64,000 nt of DNA from Anoxybacter fermentans (GTDB taxonomy: Bacteria; Bacillota; Halanaerobiia; DY22613), in the NCBI RefSeq assembly GCF_003991135.1, contig NZ_CP016379.1, positions 806,001-870,000 of the forward strand, in the 5' to 3' direction. Positions 8,962 to 17,934 of the stretch are shown here, in pieces; the stretch's first letter is position 1; each line of letters opens with the position of its first letter. Below the pieces are notes generated by a model, which did no database searches, was not told the DNA's origin, and saw only the letters and a list, made by a program, of their open reading frames with translations. Both the position numbers and the translations under genes were made by a program.

Positions 8962-8990
8962 TTGACATTTCCAGAAATAGATTTTACAAT
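8962..8990 (+). promoter_or_regulatory. SigmaA-type promoter for the decarboxylase
   Basis: TTGACA, a 17-base spacer and TACAAT. Transcription would start near 8997 and leave a leader of about 80 bases. Confidence 0.75.
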
Positions 8991-9080
8991 GATGGAGATT
9001 GGGAAAAGTAAAAGAAAAGGTTCTATGAAATTATAAAATTACACTCTTTAACATAGTGGTTTAAAGGAGTGAGGGCTATA

Positions 9081-10547
9081 ATGGAAAGAACGGATTTTGA
9101 TCACAGTAAAACACCTATTTTTTCATTTTTACAGGAGTATATTAAAAAGGATATAATACCTTTTTTTGTACCTGGCCATAAGCACGGTAGAGGTTTAAAA
9201 GAGTTTACCGATTTTTTGGGTAAAACGGTTTTAAACATTGATATTCCCAGTCTTCCGGAGACTGATAATCTTGCTAATCCCATTGGTATTATTCGGGAAG
9301 CGCAGGAACTTATGGCCGATGCCTTTGGGGCTGAACATGCTTATTTTTTAGTGAATGGGACCAGTGAAGGGGTACAGGCAATGATTCGCAGTGCTGTCAA
9401 ACCTGGTGAAGAAATTATTATTCCCCGAAATGCCCATAAGTCCACAATAGGAGGTTTGATTTTATCCGGTGCTGTACCTGTTTACGTTTATCCTGAAATA
9501 GATCCCGAATTGGGAATTACAACTGTGGTTTCCAGTTCGACAATTAAACAAGCTTTCAAACAAAATCCATTTGCTAAAGCGGTTTTTGTTATTAACCCTA
9601 CTTATTATGGAATGGTTTCTGATTTGAAGACTATTGTCCGTACCGCCCACCGGAAGGGAGCAGTAGTTTTAGTGGATGAAGCTCATGGAGCTCATATGGG
9701 TTTTCATGATGATTTTCCATTGACTGGGATGGAAGTAGGAGCAGATATGAGTGCTGCCAGTTTACACAAGACTGGAGGGTCGATGACCCAGAGTTCAGTT
9801 CTACTGCTTAGAGGTAATCGGATTCCTGAAGAAAATGTAAAACAAACTTTAAATTTAACCAGAACTACCAGTCCATCCTATGTATTAATGGCTTCTTTAG
9901 ATGTAGCAAGAAAACAGTTGGCACTTTATGGTGATGAGCTTTTAGAAAAGACTCTGGAATTGGCCCGTTATGCCAGAGAAGAGATTAACAAGATTGAGGG
10001 AATATATGCTTTTGATCATTCTCTTGTGGGTAAATATGGAATTTATGATTTAGATGAAACCAAGCTGAGTATTTATACTGGTAGGTTAGGAATTTCCGGT
10101 TTTACTTTAGAGAGAGAGCTGATGACCAGATTTGGTATTGGTCTTGAGTTGGCAGAACTGAACACAGTTCTGGCTCTTATTACTATTGGTGATACTAAGG
10201 AATCTGTGGATCGTTTGATTGAAGCATTAAAAATTATCGCTTCAGAACGGGAAATTCAGGACCCGAAAAAGATTTCTGAATTACCGGAGATGCCAGATTT
10301 GATAGTTAGTCCACGGGAAGCTTACTATGGTACCAAAAAGACTGTACCGTTAGAAAAGGCGGTTGGAGAAATCAGTGGAGAGATGTTAATGGCCTACCCT
10401 CCTGGCATCCCAATTGTTTGTCCTGGTGAGCGGATTACACAGGATATTTTGGATTATGTAAAGATTTTAAAAGAACAACATGCCATGTTACAGGGAACAG
10501 CAGATCCGTATGCAAACTATATCCGTGTTCTGGGCCATGATAGTTAA
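9081..10547 (+). CDS. Orn/Lys/Arg decarboxylase family protein (fold type I)
   Basis: The product is 488 residues and matches the Gram-positive SpeA/YaaO-type group of PLP decarboxylases, which act on arginine, lysine or ornithine. Recognisable parts are the N-terminal FFVPGHKHGRGL, the PLP-binding VDEAHGAHMGF, the Schiff-base lysine in ASLHKTGGSMTQSSVLL and a C-terminal domain with YYGTKKTVPLEKAVG and AYPPGIPIVCPGE. The substrate cannot be read from the sequence; arginine to agmatine is commonest. GTG at 9069 is also possible, but AAAGGAG overlaps it, so the ATG at 9081 is preferred. It is monocistronic; a decayed duplicate of its C-terminus follows directly. Confidence 0.9.
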   Translation: MERTDFDHSKTPIFSFLQEYIKKDIIPFFVPGHKHGRGLKEFTDFLGKTVLNIDIPSLPETDNLANPIGIIREAQELMADAFGAEHAYFLVNGTSEGVQAMIRSAVKPGEEIIIPRNAHKSTIGGLILSGAVPVYVYPEIDPELGITTVVSSSTIKQAFKQNPFAKAVFVINPTYYGMVSDLKTIVRTAHRKGAVVLVDEAHGAHMGFHDDFPLTGMEVGADMSAASLHKTGGSMTQSSVLLLRGNRIPEENVKQTLNLTRTTSPSYVLMASLDVARKQLALYGDELLEKTLELARYAREEINKIEGIYAFDHSLVGKYGIYDLDETKLSIYTGRLGISGFTLERELMTRFGIGLELAELNTVLALITIGDTKESVDRLIEALKIIASEREIQDPKKISELPEMPDLIVSPREAYYGTKKTVPLEKAVGEISGEMLMAYPPGIPIVCPGERITQDILDYVKILKEQHAMLQGTADPYANYIRVLGHDS

Positions 10548-10553
10548 TGGAAA

Positions 10554-10703
10554 TGGCTGGGCGAACAGATAATCAAAGATGTGGTAGATTATATAGAAAT
10601 ATTAAAGAAACAGCATACACACCTCCAGGGTACCGTAAATTCCAATGCAGATTATATTCGTTTTCTTCATCACAGAACAGTAAAGATGAGAAAAAATGGG
10701 TAA
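10554..10703 (+). pseudogene. Decayed duplicate of the decarboxylase C-terminus
   Basis: Starting seven bases after the stop of the previous gene, an open stretch reads GEQIIKDVVDYIEILKKQH, then LQGTVNSNADYIRFLHH. It aligns codon for codon with the real C-terminus (GERITQDILDYVKILKEQH, LQGTADPYANYIRVLGH) at roughly half identity. So a second decarboxylase gene once stood here in tandem, or the 3' end was duplicated, and all but about 50 codons have been lost. It has no start signal. Confidence 0.8.
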
Positions 10704-10728
10704 CCGTTTTATGGTGCCCGTTTTTTTT
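10698..10728 (+). terminator. Weak terminator after the decarboxylase remnant
   Basis: GGGTAACC and GGTGCCC form an imperfect stem, followed by GTTTTTTTT. Confidence 0.5.
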
Positions 10729-10804
10729 AATACAGGGAAAATTATACAACTGTGGATAATTTCCTGGCATTAAAAATATTGTAGCCGAAGGCCAATTTAT
10801 TTTA

Positions 10805-10834
10805 TTGACTTGTTAAATTTGTTATCAGTGTAAT
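10805..10834 (+). promoter_or_regulatory. SigmaA-type promoter for cinA
   Basis: TTGACT and TGTAAT are separated by 18 bases, about 80 bases upstream of the cinA start. Confidence 0.6.
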
Positions 10835-10915
10835 TAACCAAAAAACAGGATTTTATTAGATTTTTAAAGAATAATACTTTTATAGATGAACTATTTACAT
10901 AAGGAGAGTGGAATC

Positions 10916-12187
10916 ATGAAAGCAGAAATTATCTGTGTAGGAACAGAACTCCTTTTAGGGGATATTATCAATACTAATGCGACATGGTTGGCCAATCAGC
11001 TAAAAGATCTGGGGATAGATTTATATTATATTAGTACTGTTGGTGATAACCGTCGGCGAATGGAAGAGGTTTTTAAAACTGCCTATCAACGTTCTGATCT
11101 GGTTATTATTACCGGTGGCCTCGGACCCACAGAAGACGATTTAACAAGGGAAGTCGTAAGTGCGGTAACGGGGCGGAGATTAAGGTTTTATCAAGAATTA
11201 GCGGATCAAATTAACGAAAAGTTTAAAAAGTTTAAGCGCAAGATGACACCCAATAATTTGCGTCAGGCATATTTGCCAGAAGGAGCAGAAGTGATTAAAA
11301 ATCGAGTGGGAACTGCACCGGGATTATATTTGAAAGTAAATAATACCATTTTTGTGGCTCTCCCGGGTGTACCGCGGGAGATGAAGATAAACTTTACGGA
11401 AGAAGTATTGCCGCGTTTAAAAAAAGAGCTTCCCGAAAAGGGAATAATTCTTTCCAGGCTGCTTAGAATATGCGGGATCGGTGAATCCGCAATGGAAGAG
11501 AAGGTAAAAGATATAATCCAGAATCAATCTAACCCTACGATTGCTCCACTTGCCGGGAACAGTGAAGTTTATCTTAAAGTAACTGCCAAAGCTGCCAGTA
11601 AAAAAGAGGCAGAAGCTCTTTTGAAAGATACTGTGGATCAGCTATATCAAAGGCTTGGTATGTATATTTATGGAGAGAATGATGAGACTCTGGAATTGGT
11701 TGTGGGAAAAATTTTAAAGAAACATGGTTTAAAATTGGCGATTGCTGAATCCTGTACTGGTGGATTGATTGGTCATAGGATTACCAATATACCGGGAAGT
11801 TCAGATTATTTCGAGCGAGGGTTTGTCACATATAGTAATGAAGCTAAAATTGAAGAATTAGGAGTTCCGGAAGATGTGATTGTCAGGTATGGAGCTGTTA
11901 GTCCAGAAACGGCAAAAGCTATGGCGGAAGGGGTTTTGGAAAACTCCAGAGCCGATATAGCTGTTGCGGTTACCGGAATTGCTGGCCCCGGTGGAGGTAC
12001 TCCTGAAAAACCTGTTGGTTTGGTTTACTGTGCCATTGCGGATAAATCCGGTCGAGTTGATTTATACGATTTCCATTTTTGGGGTGAGCGGGAATGGATC
12101 AAGTATTCTACTTCTCAATATACTCTTTACCATCTCTGGAAATACCTAATAAATAAATTTTCTGTTGAACCAAAAAATACTCAATAG
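10916..12187 (+). CDS. cinA: CinA family protein (nicotinamide-nucleotide amidase / ADP-ribose pyrophosphatase)
   Basis: This 423-residue protein has both CinA domains. The N-terminal COG1058/MoCF-like domain (1-170) starts AEIICVGTELLLGDIINTN and includes TGGLGPTEDDLT. The C-terminal amidase domain (about 260-415) has IAESCTGGLI and AVTGIAGPGGGTPEKPVG. CinA recycles pyridine nucleotides by deamidating nicotinamide mononucleotide and is often linked with recA and competence genes. The start is ATG at 10916, nine bases after AAGGAG; an in-frame ATG at 10886 lacks this. The secretion operon follows after about 150 bases and recA lies 12 kb away, so the classical cinA-recA pairing is not kept. 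Confidence 0.95.
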   Translation: MKAEIICVGTELLLGDIINTNATWLANQLKDLGIDLYYISTVGDNRRRMEEVFKTAYQRSDLVIITGGLGPTEDDLTREVVSAVTGRRLRFYQELADQINEKFKKFKRKMTPNNLRQAYLPEGAEVIKNRVGTAPGLYLKVNNTIFVALPGVPREMKINFTEEVLPRLKKELPEKGIILSRLLRICGIGESAMEEKVKDIIQNQSNPTIAPLAGNSEVYLKVTAKAASKKEAEALLKDTVDQLYQRLGMYIYGENDETLELVVGKILKKHGLKLAIAESCTGGLIGHRITNIPGSSDYFERGFVTYSNEAKIEELGVPEDVIVRYGAVSPETAKAMAEGVLENSRADIAVAVTGIAGPGGGTPEKPVGLVYCAIADKSGRVDLYDFHFWGEREWIKYSTSQYTLYHLWKYLINKFSVEPKNTQ

Positions 12188-12335
12188 TTATTCGCTGTTT
12201 AGAAAATTATATAAAATTTTTTTGAATTTAGGTAAAAAAAGCAGGAAAAAAACCATTTACGAAGAATCTAAAAATAAATGGAATTTACAACAAACGAAGG
12301 AAAAATAATATGAAATGGATAAAGGTGGAATTAAG

Positions 12336-13832
12336 ATGGTATTTCAAAAAAATATAACTGAGGTAGGTTATCGTTTACCTCGGGATTATGTACAAAAACA
12401 TAGGGTGGTCCCTCTGGGGTTGGAAGAAGGAAAACCGGTTATTGCCATTCCTGAGGGATTATCTTTAGAAATCCGTCAGGAATTAGAAATTTTTTTCAAC
12501 CAAAAATTGATTTTTCGTACCTATGAATCTGATGAGCTTGACAAATTTGTTCAGGAATTTCTGGACTCAGAGGGTGAGACTATCGAGGGGATGTTAGAAA
12601 GCATCAACTCGGATGATTATGCAGGAAGTGACCTTTATTTTAGTCAAAATATTGAGAACCTAGAGGATCTGGCCCAGGAAGCTCCTATCATTCGATTGGT
12701 AAACTTAATAATTAGTGAAGCTTTAAAAGAGAGGGCCAGTGATATTCACTTAGAACCTTTTGAGGACCATGTCAAACTTCGTTACCGTATTGATGGAATT
12801 CTTTATGAAAAGACTCCACCTCCTAAAAATCTATTTCCTGCAATCATTACCCGGATAAAAATCATGGCCAATCTGGATATTGCTGAGCGTCGTTTGCCCC
12901 AGGATGGACGGATTAGAATTAGAATTGCCGGTCGAGAAGTTGATATTCGAGTATCAACAGTTCCTACTATTTATGGTGAAAGTCTGGTTATGCGTCTATT
13001 AGATCAAAGCTCTGTTCTGCTAAATCTGGAAGAGCTGGGATTTGAACCAGATACTTTAGAACAGGTCTATAAAAATCTCAACTTTATAAATGGAATTATT
13101 CTGGTAACAGGTCCTACAGGCAGTGGTAAAACAACTACTCTCTATTCCTGTTTAAATCGGATGAATGTTCCTGAGAAAAAGATTCTAACTGTAGAAGATC
13201 CGGTAGAATATCATTTGGCGGGAATTAATCAGATGCAGGTAAATGAAAAGATTGGTTTTACTTTTGCTACAGGTCTTCGTTCTATTTTGCGTCAAGACCC
13301 GGATATAATTATGGTTGGTGAGATGCGTGATTTAGAGACTGCCAGGATGGGAATTCAGGCAGCTTTAACAGGTCACCTGGTCTTTTCTACTATACATACC
13401 AATGATTCGGCAAGTACTATTACCCGTTTAATAGATATGGGGGTGGAAGATTACCTTGTGGCCTCAACTTTGAGATGTATTCTGGCACAGCGTCTTGTAA
13501 GGAGAATTTGTTCCAATTGTAAAGAAGAGTATAAGCCCCATCTGGCAGAAATAAAGGCCATTGGATTATCTGACGATCTTAACATCACATTTTACCGTGG
13601 TAGGGGCTGTGAGGAATGTAATTATAGTGGTTATAGGGGACGGATAGGAATTTATGAATTGATGAATATCACCCCTGAAATTGAAGAGATGATTACCCAA
13701 AGACGGAATGCCAATGAAATTAAGAAAGTTGCCTGTGGGCAGGGTATGGTTACTTTACGGGAAGATGGTCTTAGAAAGGTAAAACGGGGAATAACTACCA
13801 TAGAAGAAGTTCTACGGGTTACTCAGGTATAG
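12336..13832 (+). CDS. gspE: Type II secretion ATPase GspE
   Basis: This 498-residue cytoplasmic ATPase drives pseudopilus assembly. An N-terminal MshEN-like region (1-100) precedes the core with the Arg finger segment RASDIHLEPF, Walker A GPTGSGKTT, the Asp box and the His box STIHTNDSAST. A zinc-binding pair CSNC...CEEC near residues 395-430 is typical of GspE/PilB. The start is ATG at 12336, seven bases after AAGGTGG. It is the first gene of an eleven-gene operon gspE-F-G-H-I-J-K-L-M-C-D with overlaps or tiny gaps throughout. PilB of type IV pili is the alternative, but GspG, GspK and the secretin order favour type II secretion. Confidence 0.93.
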   Translation: MVFQKNITEVGYRLPRDYVQKHRVVPLGLEEGKPVIAIPEGLSLEIRQELEIFFNQKLIFRTYESDELDKFVQEFLDSEGETIEGMLESINSDDYAGSDLYFSQNIENLEDLAQEAPIIRLVNLIISEALKERASDIHLEPFEDHVKLRYRIDGILYEKTPPPKNLFPAIITRIKIMANLDIAERRLPQDGRIRIRIAGREVDIRVSTVPTIYGESLVMRLLDQSSVLLNLEELGFEPDTLEQVYKNLNFINGIILVTGPTGSGKTTTLYSCLNRMNVPEKKILTVEDPVEYHLAGINQMQVNEKIGFTFATGLRSILRQDPDIIMVGEMRDLETARMGIQAALTGHLVFSTIHTNDSASTITRLIDMGVEDYLVASTLRCILAQRLVRRICSNCKEEYKPHLAEIKAIGLSDDLNITFYRGRGCEECNYSGYRGRIGIYELMNITPEIEEMITQRRNANEIKKVACGQGMVTLREDGLRKVKRGITTIEEVLRVTQV

Positions 13833-13845
13833 AGGTGAGAATTTG

Positions 13846-15051
13846 ATGGTTGAATATAGATATCAGGCGGTTGACCGTACGGGTCAGGTTGTGAGGGGTA
13901 AAATTATAGCAGAGTCTGTAGAACAGGCGGCTATAAAGGTCAAAAACGAACTGGGTCTGGTCCCTGTAGAGATTAGTGAGGATCTTCCAAAATTTAGACG
14001 GAAAAGCCGGATAGGTGGCTCTAAACAAAATTTTCTATTGAGATTTACTCAACAATTGGCTGATCTCTTAAACTCTGGTATTCAGGTAGATGATGCACTT
14101 GGAGTTTTAATTCAATTAACTGGAGATTTGGAATTTAAAAAAAAGATTGAAGAGATTCGTGATGATATTCAGGGAGGAGCAGACCTTTCTCAGGCGTTGA
14201 CTAAACACCCCGATCTTTTTAATGAATCTTACGTCAATATGGTTCGTGCCGGTGAGAGTGGTGGTGTTTTAGGTCTCTGCTTTCAGAGGTTGGCAGATTA
14301 TATTGAACAGGATAAAGAATTTCGCGGTTCGATTAAATCAGCTCTGGTATATCCCTTTATTGTTATGTCAATGGGTTTAATTGCTGTGGTTGTCCTATTT
14401 ATTTTCGTTATACCGCGGTTTGTAAATCTTTTTAATGATCTAGGCCAGACTTTACCACTGCCAACCCGGATTTTACTCGGTATTAGTAACATTTTTCTTA
14501 ACTATTGGTTATTTATTTTAATCGGATTAGCTGCAGTGATTTCAAGTTATATTTACTATAAGCAAACCCCAGATGGTAAATATCAGGTAGATGTGATCAA
14601 AAATAAAATTCCCTTTTTTGGTCAGGTGAGAATTAAGTTAACCGTTTCCCGATTCTGCCGCATTTTAGGAACCATGCTTGAAAGTGGTGTACCGTTGCTT
14701 AAAGGTCTGGAGATTGCTAAAAGTACTATTAATAATCAGGTTTTTATAAGAATTTTAGATAATCTATATGAAGCTGTGCGCAAAGGTGAAACCCTTTCTG
14801 GCTTTCTTAAAAATGAACCGGATTTTCCTGAATTGGCAGTATTTCTAATCGGTGTTGGGGAACGGACTGGCAATCTGGAAGGGATGTTGACTCGGATTGC
14901 AGAAACTTTTGCAAAAGAGGTTAAGCGGAGTCTGGATGCCTTTTTAACCATATTCGAACCGATGGTTATTTTAATACTCGGAATTTTTGTACTTTTTGTT
15001 GTAATTTCGATTCTTCTGCCTATATTTTCGCTCCAGCAGATGCCATTTTAA
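13846..15051 (+). CDS. gspF: Type II secretion inner membrane protein GspF
   Basis: The product, 402 residues, is the polytopic platform protein that links the ATPase to the pseudopilus. It has two repeated T2SSF domains (about 65-190 and 265-390), each with the FxxxLAxLLxSGxPL pattern (FTQQLADLLNSGIQVDDAL; FCRILGTMLESGVPLLKGL), and three transmembrane segments near 165-190, 215-235 and 370-395. The start ATG follows GAGGTG by eight bases and lies 13 bases after gspE. Confidence 0.93.
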   Translation: MVEYRYQAVDRTGQVVRGKIIAESVEQAAIKVKNELGLVPVEISEDLPKFRRKSRIGGSKQNFLLRFTQQLADLLNSGIQVDDALGVLIQLTGDLEFKKKIEEIRDDIQGGADLSQALTKHPDLFNESYVNMVRAGESGGVLGLCFQRLADYIEQDKEFRGSIKSALVYPFIVMSMGLIAVVVLFIFVIPRFVNLFNDLGQTLPLPTRILLGISNIFLNYWLFILIGLAAVISSYIYYKQTPDGKYQVDVIKNKIPFFGQVRIKLTVSRFCRILGTMLESGVPLLKGLEIAKSTINNQVFIRILDNLYEAVRKGETLSGFLKNEPDFPELAVFLIGVGERTGNLEGMLTRIAETFAKEVKRSLDAFLTIFEPMVILILGIFVLFVVISILLPIFSLQQMPF

Positions 15052-15087
15052 AAATAATTACATTGAAAGAAAGGAAGGGATGTTTAA

Positions 15088-15546
15088 ATGAAAAAATTAC
15101 AACAGTGTTTACGAAATCAGAAAGGTTTTACTTTTGTTGAAATTATGATTGTAGTAGTTATTATTGGCTTTCTGACTTCGGTGGTGGTTCCTCAGATTAT
15201 TGGTAGGGTTGGAAAAGCCAAACAGGTTACTGCTCAAAACCAGATTAACAATTTAGAACTGGCATTAGACCAGTATTACCTGGATTGCGGACGTTATCCT
15301 ACAACTGAGCAGGGTCTTCAAGCTCTGGTGAAAAAACCTACTATTTCACCTATTCCAAAAGGTTGGGATGGTCCATATTTTAAAAAGGATATTCCTAAAG
15401 ATCCCTGGGGGAATGATTATATTTACAAATACCCTGGTGAACATAATCCCGATAGTTATGATCTTTACTCTTTAGGTAGAGATGGCCAGGAAGGTGGTAC
15501 CGGGGAAGATGCAGATATTACCAATTGGTCTAATCTGGAAGAGTAA
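15088..15546 (+). CDS. gspG: Major pseudopilin GspG
   Basis: This 152-residue prepilin has a short leader ending in Gly, cleavage before FTFVEIMIVVVIIGF, the conserved Glu5, and the characteristic GspG C-terminus with QYYLDCGRYPTTEQGLQAL, DGPYFKKDIPKDPWGNDY and GTGEDADITNW, which includes calcium-binding acidic residues. The major pseudopilin polymerises into the periplasmic piston. The prepilin peptidase that would cleave it is not in this window. Confidence 0.96.
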   Translation: MKKLQQCLRNQKGFTFVEIMIVVVIIGFLTSVVVPQIIGRVGKAKQVTAQNQINNLELALDQYYLDCGRYPTTEQGLQALVKKPTISPIPKGWDGPYFKKDIPKDPWGNDYIYKYPGEHNPDSYDLYSLGRDGQEGGTGEDADITNWSNLEE

Positions 15547-15970
15547 AAAAGGATTTACATTTTTAGAGATCATCTTTGTGTTGGTTATTATGTCTTTAAT
15601 GTTTACCCTTGTTGTTCCCAACTTTCATCGAATGTTTGCTTCTGTTGAAAGGACCCGCGAAGGTCAGAAAGTATTTCATCTTTTAGAGAAAGCCCGGGCT
15701 GAAGCTATCCTTAATGCTGAACCGGTAGATATCACCTTTTATACTAATGGCCTCTGTATTTTTCACTACAGGGGCAAAATTCTAGAATATGAAGATTTAA
15801 GGATGAAAATTCTTTTGAATGATAAAGACCGGATTGTTCAGACCTTTTATCCTGATGGTACTGCAAAACATCCAGAATTAACATTTAAAACCAATGAAGG
15901 TAAATATCTAATTTATAAATTTAATCCCATCAGTGGGAAAATTGAGATGGAACGGAGTCCGACATTATGA
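15509..15970 (+). CDS. gspH: Minor pseudopilin GspH
   Basis: A prepilin of about 153 residues with KKGFTFLEIIFVLVIMSL after a 15-residue leader. The gene overlaps the end of gspG. Two starts are possible, 15482 and 15509; the latter gives a leader length like its neighbours and has AAGGTGG upstream, so it is preferred with low certainty. The rest has the GspH pattern of a beta-rich domain (ITFYTNGLCIF). GspH is assigned from order and length. Confidence 0.82.
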   Translation: MQILPIGLIWKSKKGFTFLEIIFVLVIMSLMFTLVVPNFHRMFASVERTREGQKVFHLLEKARAEAILNAEPVDITFYTNGLCIFHYRGKILEYEDLRMKILLNDKDRIVQTFYPDGTAKHPELTFKTNEGKYLIYKFNPISGKIEMERSPTL

Positions 15971-16338
15971 AAGAAGTACTTACAAAAAACACAGGTTTTA
16001 CCCTTATAGAAATTATGGTTGCTGTGACCATTGTAGGTATCTCCTTTGCTGTGATTGTAGAAGGTTATATATCGATGAGTGGTCTTGTACAGCAGATGCG
16101 GGAATATCAACTGGTCAGTTCTTTTGCCAAAGAGAAGTTAAATCAGCTAATCCATAAGGTTGATTTAAGTTCAGCTGGAACTGAGGAATTGGGAAACTTG
16201 GAGGTTACCTGGAAGTCGATGAATCAGGATGTGGGTGATGGAGTAAGGCAGGTAATGATCATTGTGGAGTGGCGGGGTCGTAAAGGTCCAAGATCATATC
16301 AATTGACAACACTGATTGAAGGTGGAACCTATGAGTAA
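15967..16338 (+). CDS. gspI: Minor pseudopilin GspI
   Basis: A 123-residue prepilin with leader MKEVLTKNTG and cleavage before FTLIEIMVAVTIVGISF. The size and the C-terminal VTWKSMNQDVGDGVRQVMII pattern match the small GspI, which with J and K caps the pseudopilus tip. Start overlaps the gspH stop by four bases. Confidence 0.87.
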   Translation: MKEVLTKNTGFTLIEIMVAVTIVGISFAVIVEGYISMSGLVQQMREYQLVSSFAKEKLNQLIHKVDLSSAGTEELGNLEVTWKSMNQDVGDGVRQVMIIVEWRGRKGPRSYQLTTLIEGGTYE

Positions 16339-16897
16339 AATTTTAAGATCATATTCTGGATTTACCTTTATTGAGATTATTGTTGCCGTTACGATCCTGT
16401 CCATAATTATCCTGACTTTATATAGTCTTATGGATGTTGGTTTTTCTTTTTGGGATTATATTGATAATTCCCGTTGGAGCTATACTGACCTGCAGTTGGC
16501 CATTAATAAAATGGAAAAGGATTTTCGTTCCACTTTTTTTAGATCATCTTCTAAAAGGTATCCTTTTATAGGAAATATGTATCAGGTTCGATTTTTCACC
16601 CGGGATTTTGATTCGGGAAGGGTAGATGAGATACTTTATGAATATTCCCCGCTTGATGAGACATTATTTATGGTTAAAAATGATCAGCGGATACCTTTGT
16701 TGACCCAGATTAAAAGATGTAATTTTTACTTTTATCATCCCGAGTATCATTATTGGGATAACTATTGGCACAGTGATGATAAAAAAAGAGTACCTTTAAT
16801 GGTCAGAATAGAGTTTACTTTTACGGACCAGGATGATGAAGTATATAGATTTGATTTTCCAATTTATATTGAGCGGAAGGGAATTAGTGAAAAATGA
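16331..16897 (+). CDS. gspJ: Minor pseudopilin GspJ
   Basis: A 188-residue prepilin with leader MSKILRSYSG and the helix FTFIEIIVAVTILSIIILTL. The long C-terminal domain includes LQLAINKMEKDFRSTFF, typical of GspJ. The ATG at 16331 is seven bases after GAAGGTGG; the gene overlaps gspI by eight bases and gspK by four. Confidence 0.87.
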   Translation: MSKILRSYSGFTFIEIIVAVTILSIIILTLYSLMDVGFSFWDYIDNSRWSYTDLQLAINKMEKDFRSTFFRSSSKRYPFIGNMYQVRFFTRDFDSGRVDEILYEYSPLDETLFMVKNDQRIPLLTQIKRCNFYFYHPEYHYWDNYWHSDDKKRVPLMVRIEFTFTDQDDEVYRFDFPIYIERKGISEK

Positions 16898-17919
16898 AAC
16901 CATTGAGATCTGAAGATGGTATTGCTTTGATTATGGTTCTCTGGACAATTGTTATCTTAAGCTTTCTTATGATTTCTCTTTCTGAGGATATACAACTTGA
17001 GAGTTTTTTGACCCGGAATTTAATGGAACAAAACCAGGTTCAATTTATTGCCCAGGCAGGAATTGCCAGAGGATTGGCAGAACTTAAGGGAGATAAAACC
17101 CTTGCCGATGGTAAACAGGAACACTGGTTGATACCGATTAAGGGTCAGATTGAAGACCGGGGAACTTTTGAAGTAGTGATTGAAGATATAGGTAGTCGTT
17201 TTAACATTAACTATATAGGTGAACCTGTACTTAGCCATATAGTTGTAGATTTCAGTAAGGAGTTTGCTGGATGGCGGAAGGAGAAGTTTCCGTTTTATTT
17301 ACTGCAGGAGTTGGAGGAGTTTGGAAAACAGGATTTTCAGACCATTGAAGATCAAATAACATTTTATGGTAAGTTTAATCTAAATACAGATGACTATGAA
17401 ATATTAAAAGAGATAATGGTGAGAAAAAAGATTTCAGAATGGACTGCGAATCAGGTAATTCAGGAATTGAGTAAGATTGACCAACCTTTGCTTTCAATAG
17501 ATGATCTTCTCTTAAAAGTACCGAGTCTGGATCTTTCTACTTTAGAAGAAATTCGTGATGAAATCGACGTTAAGGGAAATATCAATATTAATCTTGTTGA
17601 TGAAGAGATACTGGTAATTTTGATGGATAGTCTTGATATTCCCCAGGATCGGGTGACAACAATTACAACTATAAGGGATAAAGAAACTATTAAAAATCTG
17701 AATATATTGAAAAGACCAATAGGTGAGGAATACTTTAAAAAATTATTTCCTTATTTTGATGTTACATCTAAGTATTTTCGGATCACAAGTTTTGCTAAAT
17801 CTGCTTCATCTTCAATTCAAAAAACTATTGTGGTAGAGGTGGAGAGAATTCCTGAAAAAGTTGCCCAGGGACGGGTGTTAGAGTGGAGAACAAAAATTTT
17901 ATCCTGGGTAGAGTCTTAA
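16894..17919 (+). CDS. gspK: Minor pseudopilin GspK
   Basis: A 341-residue protein with the leader MKPLRSEDG followed by IALIMVLWTIVILSFLMISL. GspK differs from the other pseudopilins by lacking Glu5 and by a large alpha-helical insertion; both are seen here. It is the tip subunit. Residues 180-280 contain helix-hairpin-helix-like repeats (INLVDEEILVILMDSLDIP), common in the GspK insertion. Confidence 0.88.
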   Translation: MKPLRSEDGIALIMVLWTIVILSFLMISLSEDIQLESFLTRNLMEQNQVQFIAQAGIARGLAELKGDKTLADGKQEHWLIPIKGQIEDRGTFEVVIEDIGSRFNINYIGEPVLSHIVVDFSKEFAGWRKEKFPFYLLQELEEFGKQDFQTIEDQITFYGKFNLNTDDYEILKEIMVRKKISEWTANQVIQELSKIDQPLLSIDDLLLKVPSLDLSTLEEIRDEIDVKGNININLVDEEILVILMDSLDIPQDRVTTITTIRDKETIKNLNILKRPIGEEYFKKLFPYFDVTSKYFRITSFAKSASSSIQKTIVVEVERIPEKVAQGRVLEWRTKILSWVES

Positions 17920-17934
17920 AAAGTAGGTGAAATT

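Noticed and set aside
10547-10759. 70-codon ORF after the decarboxylase
   Set aside because: Another frame of the same stretch matches the decarboxylase C-terminus, so this frame is noise.
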